A stretch of 32,218 nt of DNA from Alphaproteobacteria bacterium. Lineage in GTDB: Bacteria; Pseudomonadota; Alphaproteobacteria; SHVW01. Position numbers and translations under genes: made by a program. Under the pieces are notes generated by a model. That model saw only the letters and a program-made list of their open reading frames with translations, made no database searches and had not been told where the DNA came from. Every line of letters begins with the position of its first letter. The stretch's first letter is position 1. The DNA lies in the NCBI GenBank assembly GCA_009694085.1, contig SHVW01000022.1, positions 1 to 32,218 of the forward strand, in the 5' to 3' direction. Of the stretch, positions 23,353-31,954 are shown piece by piece.

Positions 23353-25800
23353 CTACCCCTTCACCCTTGCCGACGCCGGATCGTAAAACGGCTTGAGGCT
23401 CGCCTGGGTCGCATAGCGTTTACCCGCGATCTCGATCTCGAACCCACTGGCCGCCACGAAGGCCTCGTCCACGCCGGCGTCGCGGCGCAGATAACCCAGC
23501 GCGATCGATGCGCCCAGCGTGTGGCCATAGGCGGCCGAGGTGACGCGGCCGACGCGCTCACCGTTCAGCCAGATCGGTTCGTCGTGATAGGGGAAGGCGT
23601 CGGGGTCGGCGAGCTTGAAGACGGTCATGCGCTTTTTCAGCAGTTTGCCCCGCTGGGCCTCGACTGCCTTGCGGCCGATGAAATCGGCATTCTTCTTCCA
23701 GCCCACGGCGAAGCCGAGGCCGGCTTCAACAGGCGTATCCTCGTCGGCGATGTCGTGGCCCCAATGGCGATAGGCCTTTTCGATGCGCAAACTGTCCATG
23801 GCGTGATAGCCCGCGAGCTTCAGGCCGTGTTCGGCCCCGGCCGCCACCAATTCCTCGAAGACATGGGCGGTGAACTCGGCGGGCACAAACAGTTCCCAAC
23901 CGAGTTCACCCACATAAGTCATGCGCTGGGCCCAGACCAGGGCGGAGCCCACATCGATCTCGCGCGCGCTGGCGAAGGGGAAGCCTGAGTTGGAGAGATC
24001 GGCGCTGGTGAGTTTCGACAGGACATCCCTAGCGCGCGGTCCCATCAGGCCGAGCGTCGCCCAGCCCGAGGTCACGTCGACGGCGACGGCGTTGAAGCCG
24101 GCCAGATGTTTCTTCAGCCAGATCAGATCGCGCCGCGTGCCGGCGGTGGCGGTGACGACGAGGTAGCGGTCTTCCGCCTGGCGCGTCACGGTTAGATCGG
24201 ATTCGATGCCGCCGCGCTCGTTCAGCCATTGGGTATAGACCACGCGGCCCACGGGCACGGCGACATCGGCGGCGCAGATTTTCTGCAAGGCGGCCTCGGC
24301 ATCGCGGCCTTCGACGACGATCTTGCCGAACGAGGTCTGGTCGAACAACCCAACCGCCTCGCGCACGGCTTTGTGCTCGGCGGCGGAATGGGCGAACCAA
24401 TTCTGCCGGCCCCAGGAGTATTCGTATTCGGGCTTCGTGCCCTGGGGGGCGTACCACATCGGCCGTTCCCAGCCATCGCCTTGGCCGAAGCAGGCGCCGG
24501 CCGCCTTGTGCTGTTCGTAGATCGGCGTGCGGCGGATACCGCGCGCTGTTTTGAGCTGTTTGAACGGCCAGGGCATGGCGTAGAGTTGGCCGACGGATTC
24601 GTGGGTGCGCGCCTCCAGGAAGCGCGGCGTGCCATGGAATTGGTGGAAGCGCCTGATATCGATATCCGCGAGGTCTAGGGGAGGATGGCCGTTGACGATC
24701 CACGCCGCCATGGCCCAGCCGGCGCCGCCCGAGGTCTGAATGCCGGTGGAGTTGAATCCGGCGGCGACGTAGAGGTTCTGGATTTCGGGCGCCTCGCCGA
24801 CGATGTGGCGGGTATCCGGCGTGAAACTCTCGGGCCCGATCAGCAGCTTGCGGATTTCCGCCTTTTCCAGCGATGGAATGCGTTCGAGCCCGCTGTTCAT
24901 GAACACTTCGAACTGGTCCCAATCCTCGTTGAAGGTCTGGAACTCGAATTTATCGGGGATGCCGGCCATGCCCCAGGGCTTGGCCTCGGGCTCGAAGCCG
25001 CCGAGCAGGAGGCCGCCGACCTCTTCCTTGATATAGATATAGCCGTCGGGGTCGCGCAGCGTCGGCGCGCTGCGCACCACGCCGTCCATCGGGCGCGTGA
25101 CGGCATACATGTGTTCGGCCGCGTGCAGCGGAATTGACACGCCGATCTTGCGGCCGAAGGGCTGGGACCACATGCCGCCGCAGAGCACGACGATCTCCGC
25201 CTCGACCTCGCCTTGGTCGGTCGCCACGCCGACCGCGCGGCTATTGCGGCGGAGCACGTCGGTGACCTTGACGCCCTCGATGATCTTCGCGCCGCCCATG
25301 CGCGCGCCCTTGGCCAGGGCCTGGGTGTAGTCGGCCGGGTTGGTTTGGCCGTCGCCCTTGATGAAATAGGCGCCGGCGAGGTCCTTGGTCTCGGCCACGG
25401 GCCAATATCTCTTGACCTCGTCCAGCCCGATGCGGTGCATCTCGATGCCGAAGCTGGCCGCCGCGGTGGCCGAGCGCTTGAGGTATTCGAGGCGGCCCTC
25501 GGTGCGCGCGAGCGTGATGCTACCCGTGGGCTTGAACCCGGTGGCCTGGCCGGTTTCTTTCTCCAGGGTCAGCAGCAAATCGGCGGTGTATTTGGCGAGC
25601 CGGGTCTGGTTGACCGAGGAACGGAGTTGGCCGATCAACCCCGCCGCGTGCCAGGTGGTGCCGCAGGTGATCTGGCCTTGTTCGAGCAGCAGCACGTCCG
25701 ACCAGCCCTTGTGCTTGGTCAGGTGATAGGCGACGGAGCAGCCGATGACGCCGCCGCCGATGACGACGACACGGGCGCGCGACGGGAGCAACGCAGGCAT
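23353..25800 (-). CDS. FAD-dependent amine dehydrogenase with GcvT domain (dimethylglycine/sarcosine dehydrogenase-like)
   Basis: The product is 815 aa. The N-terminal DAO fold has the FAD motif '[17 protein letters not shown]' (residues 11-27) and '[11 protein letters not shown]'. His51 in this last motif matches the histidine that carries FAD covalently in dimethylglycine dehydrogenase. An FAO_M-like bridge follows (about 375-440). The GcvT-type folate domain (about 440-700) includes '[17 protein letters not shown]' and '[17 protein letters not shown]', and the GcvT C-terminal barrel ends the protein. The fold predicts oxidative N-demethylation with transfer of the carbon to tetrahydrofolate. 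It is the last gene of the phnW-phnA-phnY operon, 8 bp after phnY, which points to an N-methylated aminophosphonate as substrate; that is inference. Sarcosine or dimethylglycine remain possible. The start is ATG 25800. Confidence 0.88.
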   Translation of the reverse strand: MPALLPSRARVVVIGGGVIGCSVAYHLTKHKGWSDVLLLEQGQITCGTTWHAAGLIGQLRSSVNQTRLAKYTADLLLTLEKETGQATGFKPTGSITLARTEGRLEYLKRSATAAASFGIEMHRIGLDEVKRYWPVAETKDLAGAYFIKGDGQTNPADYTQALAKGARMGGAKIIEGVKVTDVLRRNSRAVGVATDQGEVEAEIVVLCGGMWSQPFGRKIGVSIPLHAAEHMYAVTRPMDGVVRSAPTLRDPDGYIYIKEEVGGLLLGGFEPEAKPWGMAGIPDKFEFQTFNEDWDQFEVFMNSGLERIPSLEKAEIRKLLIGPESFTPDTRHIVGEAPEIQNLYVAAGFNSTGIQTSGGAGWAMAAWIVNGHPPLDLADIDIRRFHQFHGTPRFLEARTHESVGQLYAMPWPFKQLKTARGIRRTPIYEQHKAAGACFGQGDGWERPMWYAPQGTKPEYEYSWGRQNWFAHSAAEHKAVREAVGLFDQTSFGKIVVEGRDAEAALQKICAADVAVPVGRVVYTQWLNERGGIESDLTVTRQAEDRYLVVTATAGTRRDLIWLKKHLAGFNAVAVDVTSGWATLGLMGPRARDVLSKLTSADLSNSGFPFASAREIDVGSALVWAQRMTYVGELGWELFVPAEFTAHVFEELVAAGAEHGLKLAGYHAMDSLRIEKAYRHWGHDIADEDTPVEAGLGFAVGWKKNADFIGRKAVEAQRGKLLKKRMTVFKLADPDAFPYHDEPIWLNGERVGRVTSAAYGHTLGASIALGYLRRDAGVDEAFVAASGFEIEIAGKRYATQASLKPFYDPASARVKG

Positions 25801-25808
25801 CGTCGAAC

Positions 25809-27284
25809 TCAACCCGACCAGGGCATCGAGTAGGTCTTGAGGTTGGTGAAGCTCTTCATCGCTTCGAGCACGCCTTCCTTGTAGCCCAGGCCGGAATCCT
25901 TGATGCCGCCGAAGGGTGACATTTCGATGCGGTAGCCCGGCACCTCCCACACATTGACCGTGCCGACATTCAACTCGCTGATGAAGCGCGTGATGTCGTC
26001 GAGCCGGTTGGTGCACACGCCGGAGGACAAGCCATAGGCGGTGGAATTGGACACGCGGATGGCATCGTCGATGTTTTTGACCCTGATCACCGGCACGGCC
26101 GGCCCGAAGGTTTCCTCGCGCACGAGTTCGCAGTCATAGGGCACTTTGTCGACCACCGTCGGCGGGAAGATGGCGCCGCGCTGATCGTTGCCGTGCATCA
26201 GCATCGCGCCCTTGGACACGGCGTCGTCGACCCGGCGCTTGAAGAGCGCGGCCGAACGCTCGTTGATCACGGTGCCCACATCGGTCGCGGGGTCCATGGG
26301 ATCGCCGCATTTCAGCTTCTTCACCTTGGCCAGCACCAGCTTGACGAAGTCGTCGCCCACCTTATCTATGACCAGGATGCGCTTGACCGCCGTGCAGCGC
26401 TGGCCCGAATTTTTGGTGGCGCCGGCCACGGCCAGTTCCGCCGCCTTGTCAAGATCGGCGTCGTCCATGACGATCAGCGGATCGTTGCCGCCCAGTTCCA
26501 GCACGACGCGGCGATAGCCCGCCTTCTCCGCGATGTATTTGCCGACGCGCACGCTGCCGGTGAAGGTGACGAGATCGGCGTTGGAATCGGTGATCATGGC
26601 GTCGCCGATATCGTCGGGTCGGCCGGTGATGATCGATAGCATTTCCGGGGGCAGGCCGGCTTCGTAGAGCAGATCGCACAGCAGCAGCGCCGTCATCGGC
26701 GTCAGCTCCGTCGGCTTGGCGACCATGCGGTTGTTGGTGGCGACCGCCGGGGCGATCTTGTGGGAAATCATGTTGAGGGGATGGTTGAACGGCGTGATCG
26801 CGCTGATCACGCCTTGGAGCGGTTGGCGGAAGGTATGGATGCGCCGAGGCTTGCCCTGGGGCGTCACGTCGCAGGAAAAGGCCTGGCCGTCGTCGAGAAT
26901 CGCCAACTGGCCGGCCAGCGACCACACGTCATAGGCGCGGCCGCATTCGTAGAGCGAATCTTTCAGGCACAGACCCGATTCCGCCGTGATCAGACGGGCG
27001 ATCTTGTCCTTGCGCGCGGCAATCAACTCGGCGGTCTTTTGGCAAATGCGCTGACGGTCGTAGCGCGTCAGCTTGGATTTGAACTTAGCGCCGATCTCGA
27101 ACGCCTCGCGCACCTGGCGCGCCGAGGCGCGCGGCACCGTGCCGACGAGTTCGTTGTTGTAGGGATTGAACACCTCGATCGCGCCATCGACCTCGCCCGC
27201 CACCTCGCGGCCGGCAATGCGCAGAGATTCTTGAATGACCGTGGATTTTGGCGCGGCTTTGAGCGCGCTGGCGGGCGGGTTCAT
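25809..27284 (-). CDS. phnY: Phosphonoacetaldehyde dehydrogenase PhnY
   Basis: The product is 491 aa, in the aldehyde dehydrogenase superfamily. It oxidises phosphonoacetaldehyde to phosphonoacetate with NAD+. The catalytic Cys297 lies in '[12 protein letters not shown]', the general-base Glu263 in '[11 protein letters not shown]', the oxyanion Asn167 in 'TPFNHPLN', and the cofactor loop is 'FTGSVRVG'. The C-terminal block '[20 protein letters not shown]' closely resembles the characterised rhizobial PhnY as I know the family. The genomic position between phnA and the amine dehydrogenase (8 bp gaps on both sides) supports the assignment. The ATG at 27284 has GAGG upstream. Confidence 0.93.
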   Translation of the reverse strand: MNPPASALKAAPKSTVIQESLRIAGREVAGEVDGAIEVFNPYNNELVGTVPRASARQVREAFEIGAKFKSKLTRYDRQRICQKTAELIAARKDKIARLITAESGLCLKDSLYECGRAYDVWSLAGQLAILDDGQAFSCDVTPQGKPRRIHTFRQPLQGVISAITPFNHPLNMISHKIAPAVATNNRMVAKPTELTPMTALLLCDLLYEAGLPPEMLSIITGRPDDIGDAMITDSNADLVTFTGSVRVGKYIAEKAGYRRVVLELGGNDPLIVMDDADLDKAAELAVAGATKNSGQRCTAVKRILVIDKVGDDFVKLVLAKVKKLKCGDPMDPATDVGTVINERSAALFKRRVDDAVSKGAMLMHGNDQRGAIFPPTVVDKVPYDCELVREETFGPAVPVIRVKNIDDAIRVSNSTAYGLSSGVCTNRLDDITRFISELNVGTVNVWEVPGYRIEMSPFGGIKDSGLGYKEGVLEAMKSFTNLKTYSMPWSG

Positions 27285-27292
27285 TTCTGGCC

Positions 27293-28525
27293 TCAGTGAA
27301 CGTGGTTGAGGGCGACGTGGAAAATGTCGAAATTGCGCAGGGGCGCATCGGCGGCGAGGTCATGAACAGGGCGGTTGACGATCAACGGCACGCGCTGTTC
27401 GGACAGCCCGCCATGGGAGCGCAGCGGCGCGTCCAAGCCGGAGAGGTCGTGCTTGGCAGCCGAGGTGCCGACGGCGGCGTTCGTCTTAGTCACGATGACC
27501 AGATCGCCCATGCGATCCTCGGGCAGGCCGAAACGCTGGCAAGCCTCGGCGCGGGTCAGTACAACCTCCACATCGGGCAATAGCTGCGTGCGCCGGGCGA
27601 GCCAGGCCGGGTCGGTACCATCGGGGATATAGGCGGTGGCGAAGGAGCCGAGCGCGCCGTGATGCAGGACATAGGGATCGGTGATGGGCAGAATGACGCG
27701 CGCCTTTCCCTGGCCGAGCCATTCGTCATAGAGGTCTTGCAGATAGACCACGCGGGGTTTGCCGGCATCGTCGGTCTTGGCATTCATGCCGTGATCGGCG
27801 GTCAGCGCGATGGTGCAGCCCATGGCCTCAAGCTTGGCCCAATAGCCATCCATCATGGCGTAGAAGGAATTGGCGCCTGATGTGCCGGGGGCATGCTTGT
27901 GCTGCACGTAATCGGTGGTCGAGAGGTACATGATATCGGGCCGGCGGGTTTCCATCAGCTTGACGCCGGCGGCGAACACGAATTCGGACAAGTCGGCGCT
28001 GTAAACCGAGGGCAGGGGCCGACCGACGAAACCGAGCGCGTCGTCGATGCCGTGCTCGGCCATCGTCGTGCCCTCGGCCTTTTCGGCGGAGAAGCAGATA
28101 CCGGTCATGCCATGGCCGAGCAGCCGGCGCAGCTTGTCCTTGGCGGTGACGGCGGCAAGCTTGGCCCCGGCCCGCGCGAACTCGGCCAGGATGGTGCCGC
28201 AGCGCAGATATTTCGGATCGTTCATCATCACTTCGGCGCCGCTATCGCGGTCGAAGAAGTAATTGCCGCAGATGCCGTGCACGGCGGGCGGCACGCCGGT
28301 GACGATGGACAGGTTGTTGGGGTTGGTGAAGCTGGGCACCACGCAATGGGCGGTGCGCTCGGTGCCGCGCTTCAACATGGCGGCCGTATAGGGCATGGCG
28401 CCCGATTTGACCGCCTCGGTAATATAGGCCGGCTCCGACCCATCGATGCAGACCACGACCAGGGGCTGCTGCGGCCAGGCATAGCGCCGGCCGTTGACGG
28501 TCAGGGGCGCGCGCTTGGTGCTCAT
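27293..28525 (-). CDS. phnA: Phosphonoacetate hydrolase PhnA
   Basis: The product is 410 aa, in the alkaline phosphatase superfamily. It cleaves the C-P bond of phosphonoacetate to acetate and phosphate using two zinc ions. The metal and nucleophile residues are visible: Asp28 in 'CIDGSEP', Thr67 in '[10 protein letters not shown]' as nucleophile, Asp205 and His209 in '[10 protein letters not shown]', Asp244/His245 in 'LTADHGMN', and a late His in '[10 protein letters not shown]'. The length matches the family. The start ATG 28525 has GGGGGA upstream and lies 12 bp after phnW. This gene is unrelated to the E. coli gene also called phnA. Confidence 0.95.
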   Translation of the reverse strand: MSTKRAPLTVNGRRYAWPQQPLVVVCIDGSEPAYITEAVKSGAMPYTAAMLKRGTERTAHCVVPSFTNPNNLSIVTGVPPAVHGICGNYFFDRDSGAEVMMNDPKYLRCGTILAEFARAGAKLAAVTAKDKLRRLLGHGMTGICFSAEKAEGTTMAEHGIDDALGFVGRPLPSVYSADLSEFVFAAGVKLMETRRPDIMYLSTTDYVQHKHAPGTSGANSFYAMMDGYWAKLEAMGCTIALTADHGMNAKTDDAGKPRVVYLQDLYDEWLGQGKARVILPITDPYVLHHGALGSFATAYIPDGTDPAWLARRTQLLPDVEVVLTRAEACQRFGLPEDRMGDLVIVTKTNAAVGTSAAKHDLSGLDAPLRSHGGLSEQRVPLIVNRPVHDLAADAPLRNFDIFHVALNHVH

Positions 28526-28537
28526 ATCGCGTTCCCC

Positions 28538-29692
28538 CTAGGCCGCGCGCTTGGCGGGGCCGGTCTGGGTGACGCCCATGTCCTTGAGGCAGGCCTTGAT
28601 CGCTTCCAACACACCCTTCATCTGGGCTTCATGCACTTGCCCGATGCAGCCGATGCGGAAGCTGTCGGCGCGCGTGAGCTTGCCCGGATAGATGACGTAA
28701 CCCTGGGCGGACAGGCTGTCGTAGAAGGTTTCGAAATGAAAGCGCGGATCGGCCGGCTGGTGGAAGGTGACGATGATCGGCGCCTGCAAATGGTCGGGCA
28801 GCAGGGTTTCGAAGCCAAGCGCACGCATACCATCGACCAGGATTTTGCAGTTGCCCGCATAACGCGCGTGCCGGCCTTTGACGCCGCCTTCCGCCGCGTG
28901 CTGATCGAGCGCGGCATCGAACGCGGCGAGCACATGGGTCGGCGGCGTGAAGCGCCATTGCTGGCCCGATTTTTCCATGTAGCTGCGCTGATCGAACAGG
29001 TCGAGGACCAGGGCATGGGCGTTGCCCGCGGTCTTCTCCAGCGCTGCTGTGCGGCAGATGACCAGGCCGATGCCGGGCACGCCCTCGATGCATTTGTTGG
29101 ACGAGGCGGCGAGCGCGTCGAATCTGATGCGCCGCGCGTCGATCTCGATAGCCCCAAAGGCGCTCATGGAATCGACGAGGAGGGCGCGACCCTGCTTTTC
29201 CACCACAGCCGCGATCTCGGCGAGCGGGTTGAGAATGCCCGAGGTGGTCTCGCAATGGATGACGGCGACATGGGTGATGGCGGGATCGGCCTGGAGCGCC
29301 GCCTCAACCTGCTGGGCCGTGGGCGCCACGTCTTCGGCCGTTTCGATCACGCTATGGGCGCGGCCGATGAGCTGGCAGATCTTGACGATGCGCTGGCCAT
29401 AGGCGCCGTTGACTAGGATCAGCAGCTTGCCCTGGCGCGGCACGAAGGTGCCGATCATGGCCTCGACCGCGAAGGTGCCGCTGCCCTGGAGCGGCACCGC
29501 GACATGGCTGCCCTGGCCATGGATCAGCGCAACCAGCTTGGTGCGCACGCCCCGGGTCAATTCGCGGAAATCGGTATCGCGCGAGCCCCAATCCCGCAGC
29601 ATGGCCGCCCGGGTCTCTTTGGAGGTCGTCAGGGGGCCGGGGGTGAGCAGGAAAATGTCCCTAGGGCGGGCGGCGGGGCGGGCGGCGGTCAT
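28538..29692 (-). CDS. phnW: 2-aminoethylphosphonate-pyruvate transaminase PhnW
   Basis: The product is 384 aa, a class V PLP aminotransferase that converts AEP and pyruvate to phosphonoacetaldehyde and alanine. 'FLLTPGPLTTSKETRAAML' near the start and 'DWGSRDTDF' are typical of PhnW. The PLP Lys200 lies in 'ASSNKCIEGVPG', Asp174 in 'LLVDSMSAFGA'. It is the first gene of the operon with GGAG upstream of ATG 29692, divergent from the LysR regulator. No phnX (phosphonatase) is present; PhnY and PhnA take the next steps. Confidence 0.95.
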   Translation of the reverse strand: MTAARPAARPRDIFLLTPGPLTTSKETRAAMLRDWGSRDTDFRELTRGVRTKLVALIHGQGSHVAVPLQGSGTFAVEAMIGTFVPRQGKLLILVNGAYGQRIVKICQLIGRAHSVIETAEDVAPTAQQVEAALQADPAITHVAVIHCETTSGILNPLAEIAAVVEKQGRALLVDSMSAFGAIEIDARRIRFDALAASSNKCIEGVPGIGLVICRTAALEKTAGNAHALVLDLFDQRSYMEKSGQQWRFTPPTHVLAAFDAALDQHAAEGGVKGRHARYAGNCKILVDGMRALGFETLLPDHLQAPIIVTFHQPADPRFHFETFYDSLSAQGYVIYPGKLTRADSFRIGCIGQVHEAQMKGVLEAIKACLKDMGVTQTGPAKRAA

Positions 29693-29752
29693 GGGCGGAG
29701 CTCCGGGTTAACCTGACGATGGACGATCAATGACGCACACCATCCCATATGT

Positions 29753-29791
29753 CTAATTGATCTTTTCGATAGTTAGTATAGATTTTATCTA
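29753..29791. promoter_or_regulatory. Candidate operator between phnW and the LysR gene
   Basis: The 98-bp divergent intergenic region has an AT-rich part with two dyads: CTAA (29753-29756) with TTAG (29773-29776), and the perfect TAGAT-TTT-ATCTA (29779-29791) that overlaps the LysR start codon. TATAGA (29777-29782) and, on the minus strand, TATACT (29780-29775) could serve as back-to-back -10 elements. Autoregulation by the LysR protein and control of phnW from this spot would be typical. Confidence 0.35.
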
Positions 29792-30660
29792 TGAATTATG
29801 CTCAGATACGCGCCTTCCATGCGGTCGCGCGCGAGCTTAGCTTTACCCGCGCCGCGCGGGTGCTGAACGTGTCCCAGCCCACGCTTTCGGCTCAGGTGAA
29901 GGCGCTTGAAACGGGCCATGGCGTGCGCTTGTTCGATCGCCGGGGCCGGCGCATTGCCATGACCGAACTCGGCGACGCCCTCCTCGGCATTACCCATCGG
30001 ATGTTCGCGCTGGAAGAGGAAGCCGACGATTTTCTGGCCGGTGCCCGTGCGCTCATGCACGGCCATTTGAAGGTGGGGGCGGACGGTCCTCATCATGTGA
30101 TCCCGCTGATGGCTGCGTTTCGCCAGCGTCACCCCGGCATTCGCCTGTCGCTCGCCATGGGCAACGCGGACGAAGTTCTGGAAGATTTGGCCGGCTACCG
30201 TACCGACATCGCCGTGGTCGGCCGGGCGCCGAGCGATGGCCGCTTCCATGTTCTGCCGTTCGGCAGCGCGCCGCTCGCCGTTTTCGTCGCCGCCGGCCAT
30301 CCCTGGGCCAAGCGCAAGAGCGTGCGGCTTGCCAACCTGGCTGGCCAGCCGATGGTGCTGCGCGAGCCGGGCTCGCTCACCCGCCAGGTGCTGTCTCGCG
30401 CGCTCGAACGAGCCGGTATCGAAATCGATCCTGTTATAGAGATCGACAGCCGCGAAGCCGTGGCAGAGGCGGTGGCTGGCGGCCTTGGCATCGGCGTGGT
30501 TTCGCTCGGCGAGTTCGGCGGCGACAACCGGGTTTGTGCCATTCCGATCGAAGGCAATCCGATCGAGATGGAAGAGCACGTCGTCTGCCTGGAGGACCGC
30601 CGGCGCTTGCGCATTGTGCGGAGCTTCCTGGCCTTGGCGCGCGAGATGGTCAGGGCATAG
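29791..30660 (+). CDS. LysR-family regulator of the phn operon
   Basis: The product is 289 aa. The N-terminal HTH reads 'MNYAQIRAFHAVARELSFTR', 'SQPTLSAQVKALETGHGVRL', 'MTELGDALLGI'. The effector domain (about 90-289) includes 'HPGIRLSLAMGNADEVLEDL' and 'DIAVVGRAP'. It is divergent from phnW, the standard position for LysR activators, and LysR regulators of AEP operons are known in alphaproteobacteria. The ATG has no Shine-Dalgarno, and the possible -10 ends only ~9 bp before it, so the message may have almost no leader. The last ~100 bp are present a second time at 31424-31520, beyond the higBA pair. Confidence 0.93.
   Translation: MNYAQIRAFHAVARELSFTRAARVLNVSQPTLSAQVKALETGHGVRLFDRRGRRIAMTELGDALLGITHRMFALEEEADDFLAGARALMHGHLKVGADGPHHVIPLMAAFRQRHPGIRLSLAMGNADEVLEDLAGYRTDIAVVGRAPSDGRFHVLPFGSAPLAVFVAAGHPWAKRKSVRLANLAGQPMVLREPGSLTRQVLSRALERAGIEIDPVIEIDSREAVAEAVAGGLGIGVVSLGEFGGDNRVCAIPIEGNPIEMEEHVVCLEDRRRLRIVRSFLALAREMVRA
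30558..30660 (+). repeat. Direct repeat copy 1 (3' end of the LysR gene)
   Basis: This last part of the LysR gene matches 31424-31520 at 91 of 97 aligned bases, with one 6-bp gap. The stretch from GAGATGGAAGAGCACG to GAGGACCGC is identical in both copies. The copies are in the same orientation and flank the higBA pair. Confidence 0.9.
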
Positions 30661-30687
30661 CGACGGTCCTTCGCCGTACATCGATCC

Positions 30688-30719
30688 CTGTTGTCGAATG
30701 TCTAACAGTATTTTACACT
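30688..30719 (+). promoter_or_regulatory. Candidate higBA promoter with dyad
   Basis: TTGTCG (30691-30696) and TACACT (30714-30719) are separated by 17 bp and fit a sigma-70 promoter. The expected transcription start falls on or next to the higB GTG at 30726, so the message may be leaderless. CTGTT (30688-30692) and AACAG (30704-30708) form a dyad over the -35 region, a plausible HigA operator. Confidence 0.4.
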
Positions 30720-30725
30720 CACTCC

Positions 30726-31001
30726 GTGATTCGCGACTTTCGCAACAAGAGTCTGCACGCGTTTTTTCGGGATGGCGACCCGCGCGGTATTCGCGGCGAT
30801 CTGGTCGAGAGGGTGCGCGGGCGGTTGCAGGCGCTTCATCGGGCAAAGTCGCTGGGCGATCTGCGCTTTCCGGGTTGGCGCCTACACCGACTGCCCACCA
30901 GACCCGTGCGCTGGGCAGTCGCGGTAAACGGACCCTGGCGGATCACATTCGAATGGGCGGACGACGATGCCGTCATGGTTGATCTTGAGCAATATCACTA
31001 G
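30726..31001 (+). CDS. higB: HigB-type toxin (RelE superfamily)
   Basis: The product is 91 aa. 'VIRDFRNKSLHAFFRDGDP' at the N-terminus and 'LHRAKSLGDLRFPGWRLHRL' and 'WRITFEWADDDAVMVDLEQY' downstream are the usual signature of HigB toxins (PF05015), ribosome-dependent mRNA interferases. The start is GTG 30726, chosen from the family N-terminus; there is no Shine-Dalgarno in front. The toxin gene precedes the antitoxin gene, the order typical of higBA. The antitoxin start lies 5-11 bp after the toxin stop. Confidence 0.92.
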   Translation: MIRDFRNKSLHAFFRDGDPRGIRGDLVERVRGRLQALHRAKSLGDLRFPGWRLHRLPTRPVRWAVAVNGPWRITFEWADDDAVMVDLEQYH

Positions 31002-31012
31002 GAGAGATGAGC

Positions 31013-31333
31013 ATGCCCCGCTCCTTCAAGGTGTCTCGCCCGCCTAAAATGCGTCCACCCCACCCGGGGGCCATCCTGCGATTGGACATCATTCCGGCCC
31101 TGAGCATTTCGATAACGCAAGCAGCGCGCGAACTCGGCGTATCGCGTCAACTTTTGCACGGCATCCTGGCGGAAAAGCATCCGGTTTCGGCGGACACGGC
31201 CGTTCGACTCGGCAAATGGTGCGGCAACGGTGCGGATATTTGGATCGCGCTTCAGCGGGACCGCGATCTCTGGGAAGCGGAAAGGCGGCTGAGTCGCGCC
31301 ATCGCGGATATACCGACCCGCGCCGCAGCGTAG
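31013..31333 (+). CDS. higA: HigA-type antitoxin (XRE family)
   Basis: The product is 106 aa. It begins 'MPRSFKVSRPPKMRPPHPG', and its XRE helix-turn-helix is 'ITQAARELGVSRQLLHGILA', followed by 'VSADTAVRLGKWCGNGADIW'. HigA neutralises HigB by binding and represses the operon. Two starts are possible; ATG 31013 has GGAG eight bases upstream and is preferred over ATG 31007, whose spacing would be two bases. The Shine-Dalgarno overlaps the toxin stop. Confidence 0.92.
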   Translation: MPRSFKVSRPPKMRPPHPGAILRLDIIPALSISITQAARELGVSRQLLHGILAEKHPVSADTAVRLGKWCGNGADIWIALQRDRDLWEAERRLSRAIADIPTRAAA

Positions 31334-31423
31334 GAATTGCAGGATGGACAGTCACGTCGTTCGCCATGGCTGAAAACGGCATGCTACGGAGACGATAGGG
31401 GATGGCCCTAAGATTCGGGGCGG

Positions 31424-31520
31424 TCCGGTCGAGATGGAAGAGCACGTCGTCTGCCTGGAGGACCGCTTGCGCATTGTGCAGAGCTTCCTGGCCTTGGCGC
31501 GCGAGATGGCGAAGGCGTAG
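31424..31520 (+). repeat. Direct repeat copy 2 (duplicated LysR 3' end)
   Basis: This copy reads in frame as EMEEHVVCLEDR-LRIV followed by a Gln where the LysR gene has Arg, and it ends ...REMAKA at TAG 31518-31520, against ...REMVRA in the intact gene. It lacks two codons relative to the intact copy. The six substitutions include amino-acid changes, so the copy is either old or came from a related gene. It has no start and no HTH, so it is a pseudogene tail. Confidence 0.88.
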
Positions 31521-31542
31521 AAAAAAACTCGGCCGTCCCGGC

Positions 31543-31597
31543 TTGTCCTCATATTGCGATCTGGTATACGCATCGCTCGCGGATCGGAGCGAGCGAT
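31543..31597 (+). promoter_or_regulatory. Candidate promoter and dyad upstream of WYL-like gene
   Basis: TTGTCC (31543-31548) and TATACG (31565-31570) are 16 bp apart and form a reasonable sigma-70 promoter. A perfect 8-bp inverted repeat, ATCGCTCG (31572-31579) with CGAGCGAT (31590-31597), begins at the predicted transcription start. It ends 9 bp before the gene, where a repressor would block transcription or a hairpin would mask the start. Confidence 0.45.
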
Positions 31598-31606
31598 CTC
31601 ATAAAG

Positions 31607-31945
31607 TTGCGTGCGGTCTTGGAACAAGTTCACAAAGCATTGGAAGATGCCATCGCCGGCCAAAGGCGCGTCGAATTGCGCTATATAGACGACGCCCATT
31701 ACCGGCTGTTCGAGCCTTATGTCATTCACGTGCTGACCGGCATTCACCGCGTTGTCAGCGGCGTGCAGGTATTCCATCCCGTCGATTCCGACATGGCCAA
31801 TACCTGGGGCTGTCTGGAGCTGGCGCAGATTCGCGATGTCCGCGAGATCGACGAGGCGTTTATGCCCCATCGCGGTTTCAGCTCCTTCGCGGTCGAGCGC
31901 TACCAGAATGTCACGGCGGCCGTCGATCGCAAGAAGGTCGCGTAG
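31607..31945 (+). CDS. Small stand-alone WYL-like domain protein
   Basis: The product is ~112 aa with no DNA-binding domain. The centre follows the WYL pattern: 'QRRVELRYIDDAHYRLFEPY', then 'VSGVQVFHP', 'ELAQIRDVREIDEAF', with charged strands as in the SH3-like WYL fold. WYL domains sense ligands, often nucleic acids, in transcription factors and defence systems. As a solo domain its role is unknown. The start is uncertain: TTG 31607 is the first possible, with a weak AAAG in front. It sits between the higBA cassette and a PAS protein on the opposite strand, with 9 bp between stops. Confidence 0.6.
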   Translation: MRAVLEQVHKALEDAIAGQRRVELRYIDDAHYRLFEPYVIHVLTGIHRVVSGVQVFHPVDSDMANTWGCLELAQIRDVREIDEAFMPHRGFSSFAVERYQNVTAAVDRKKVA

Positions 31946-31954
31946 CCGCGAACC

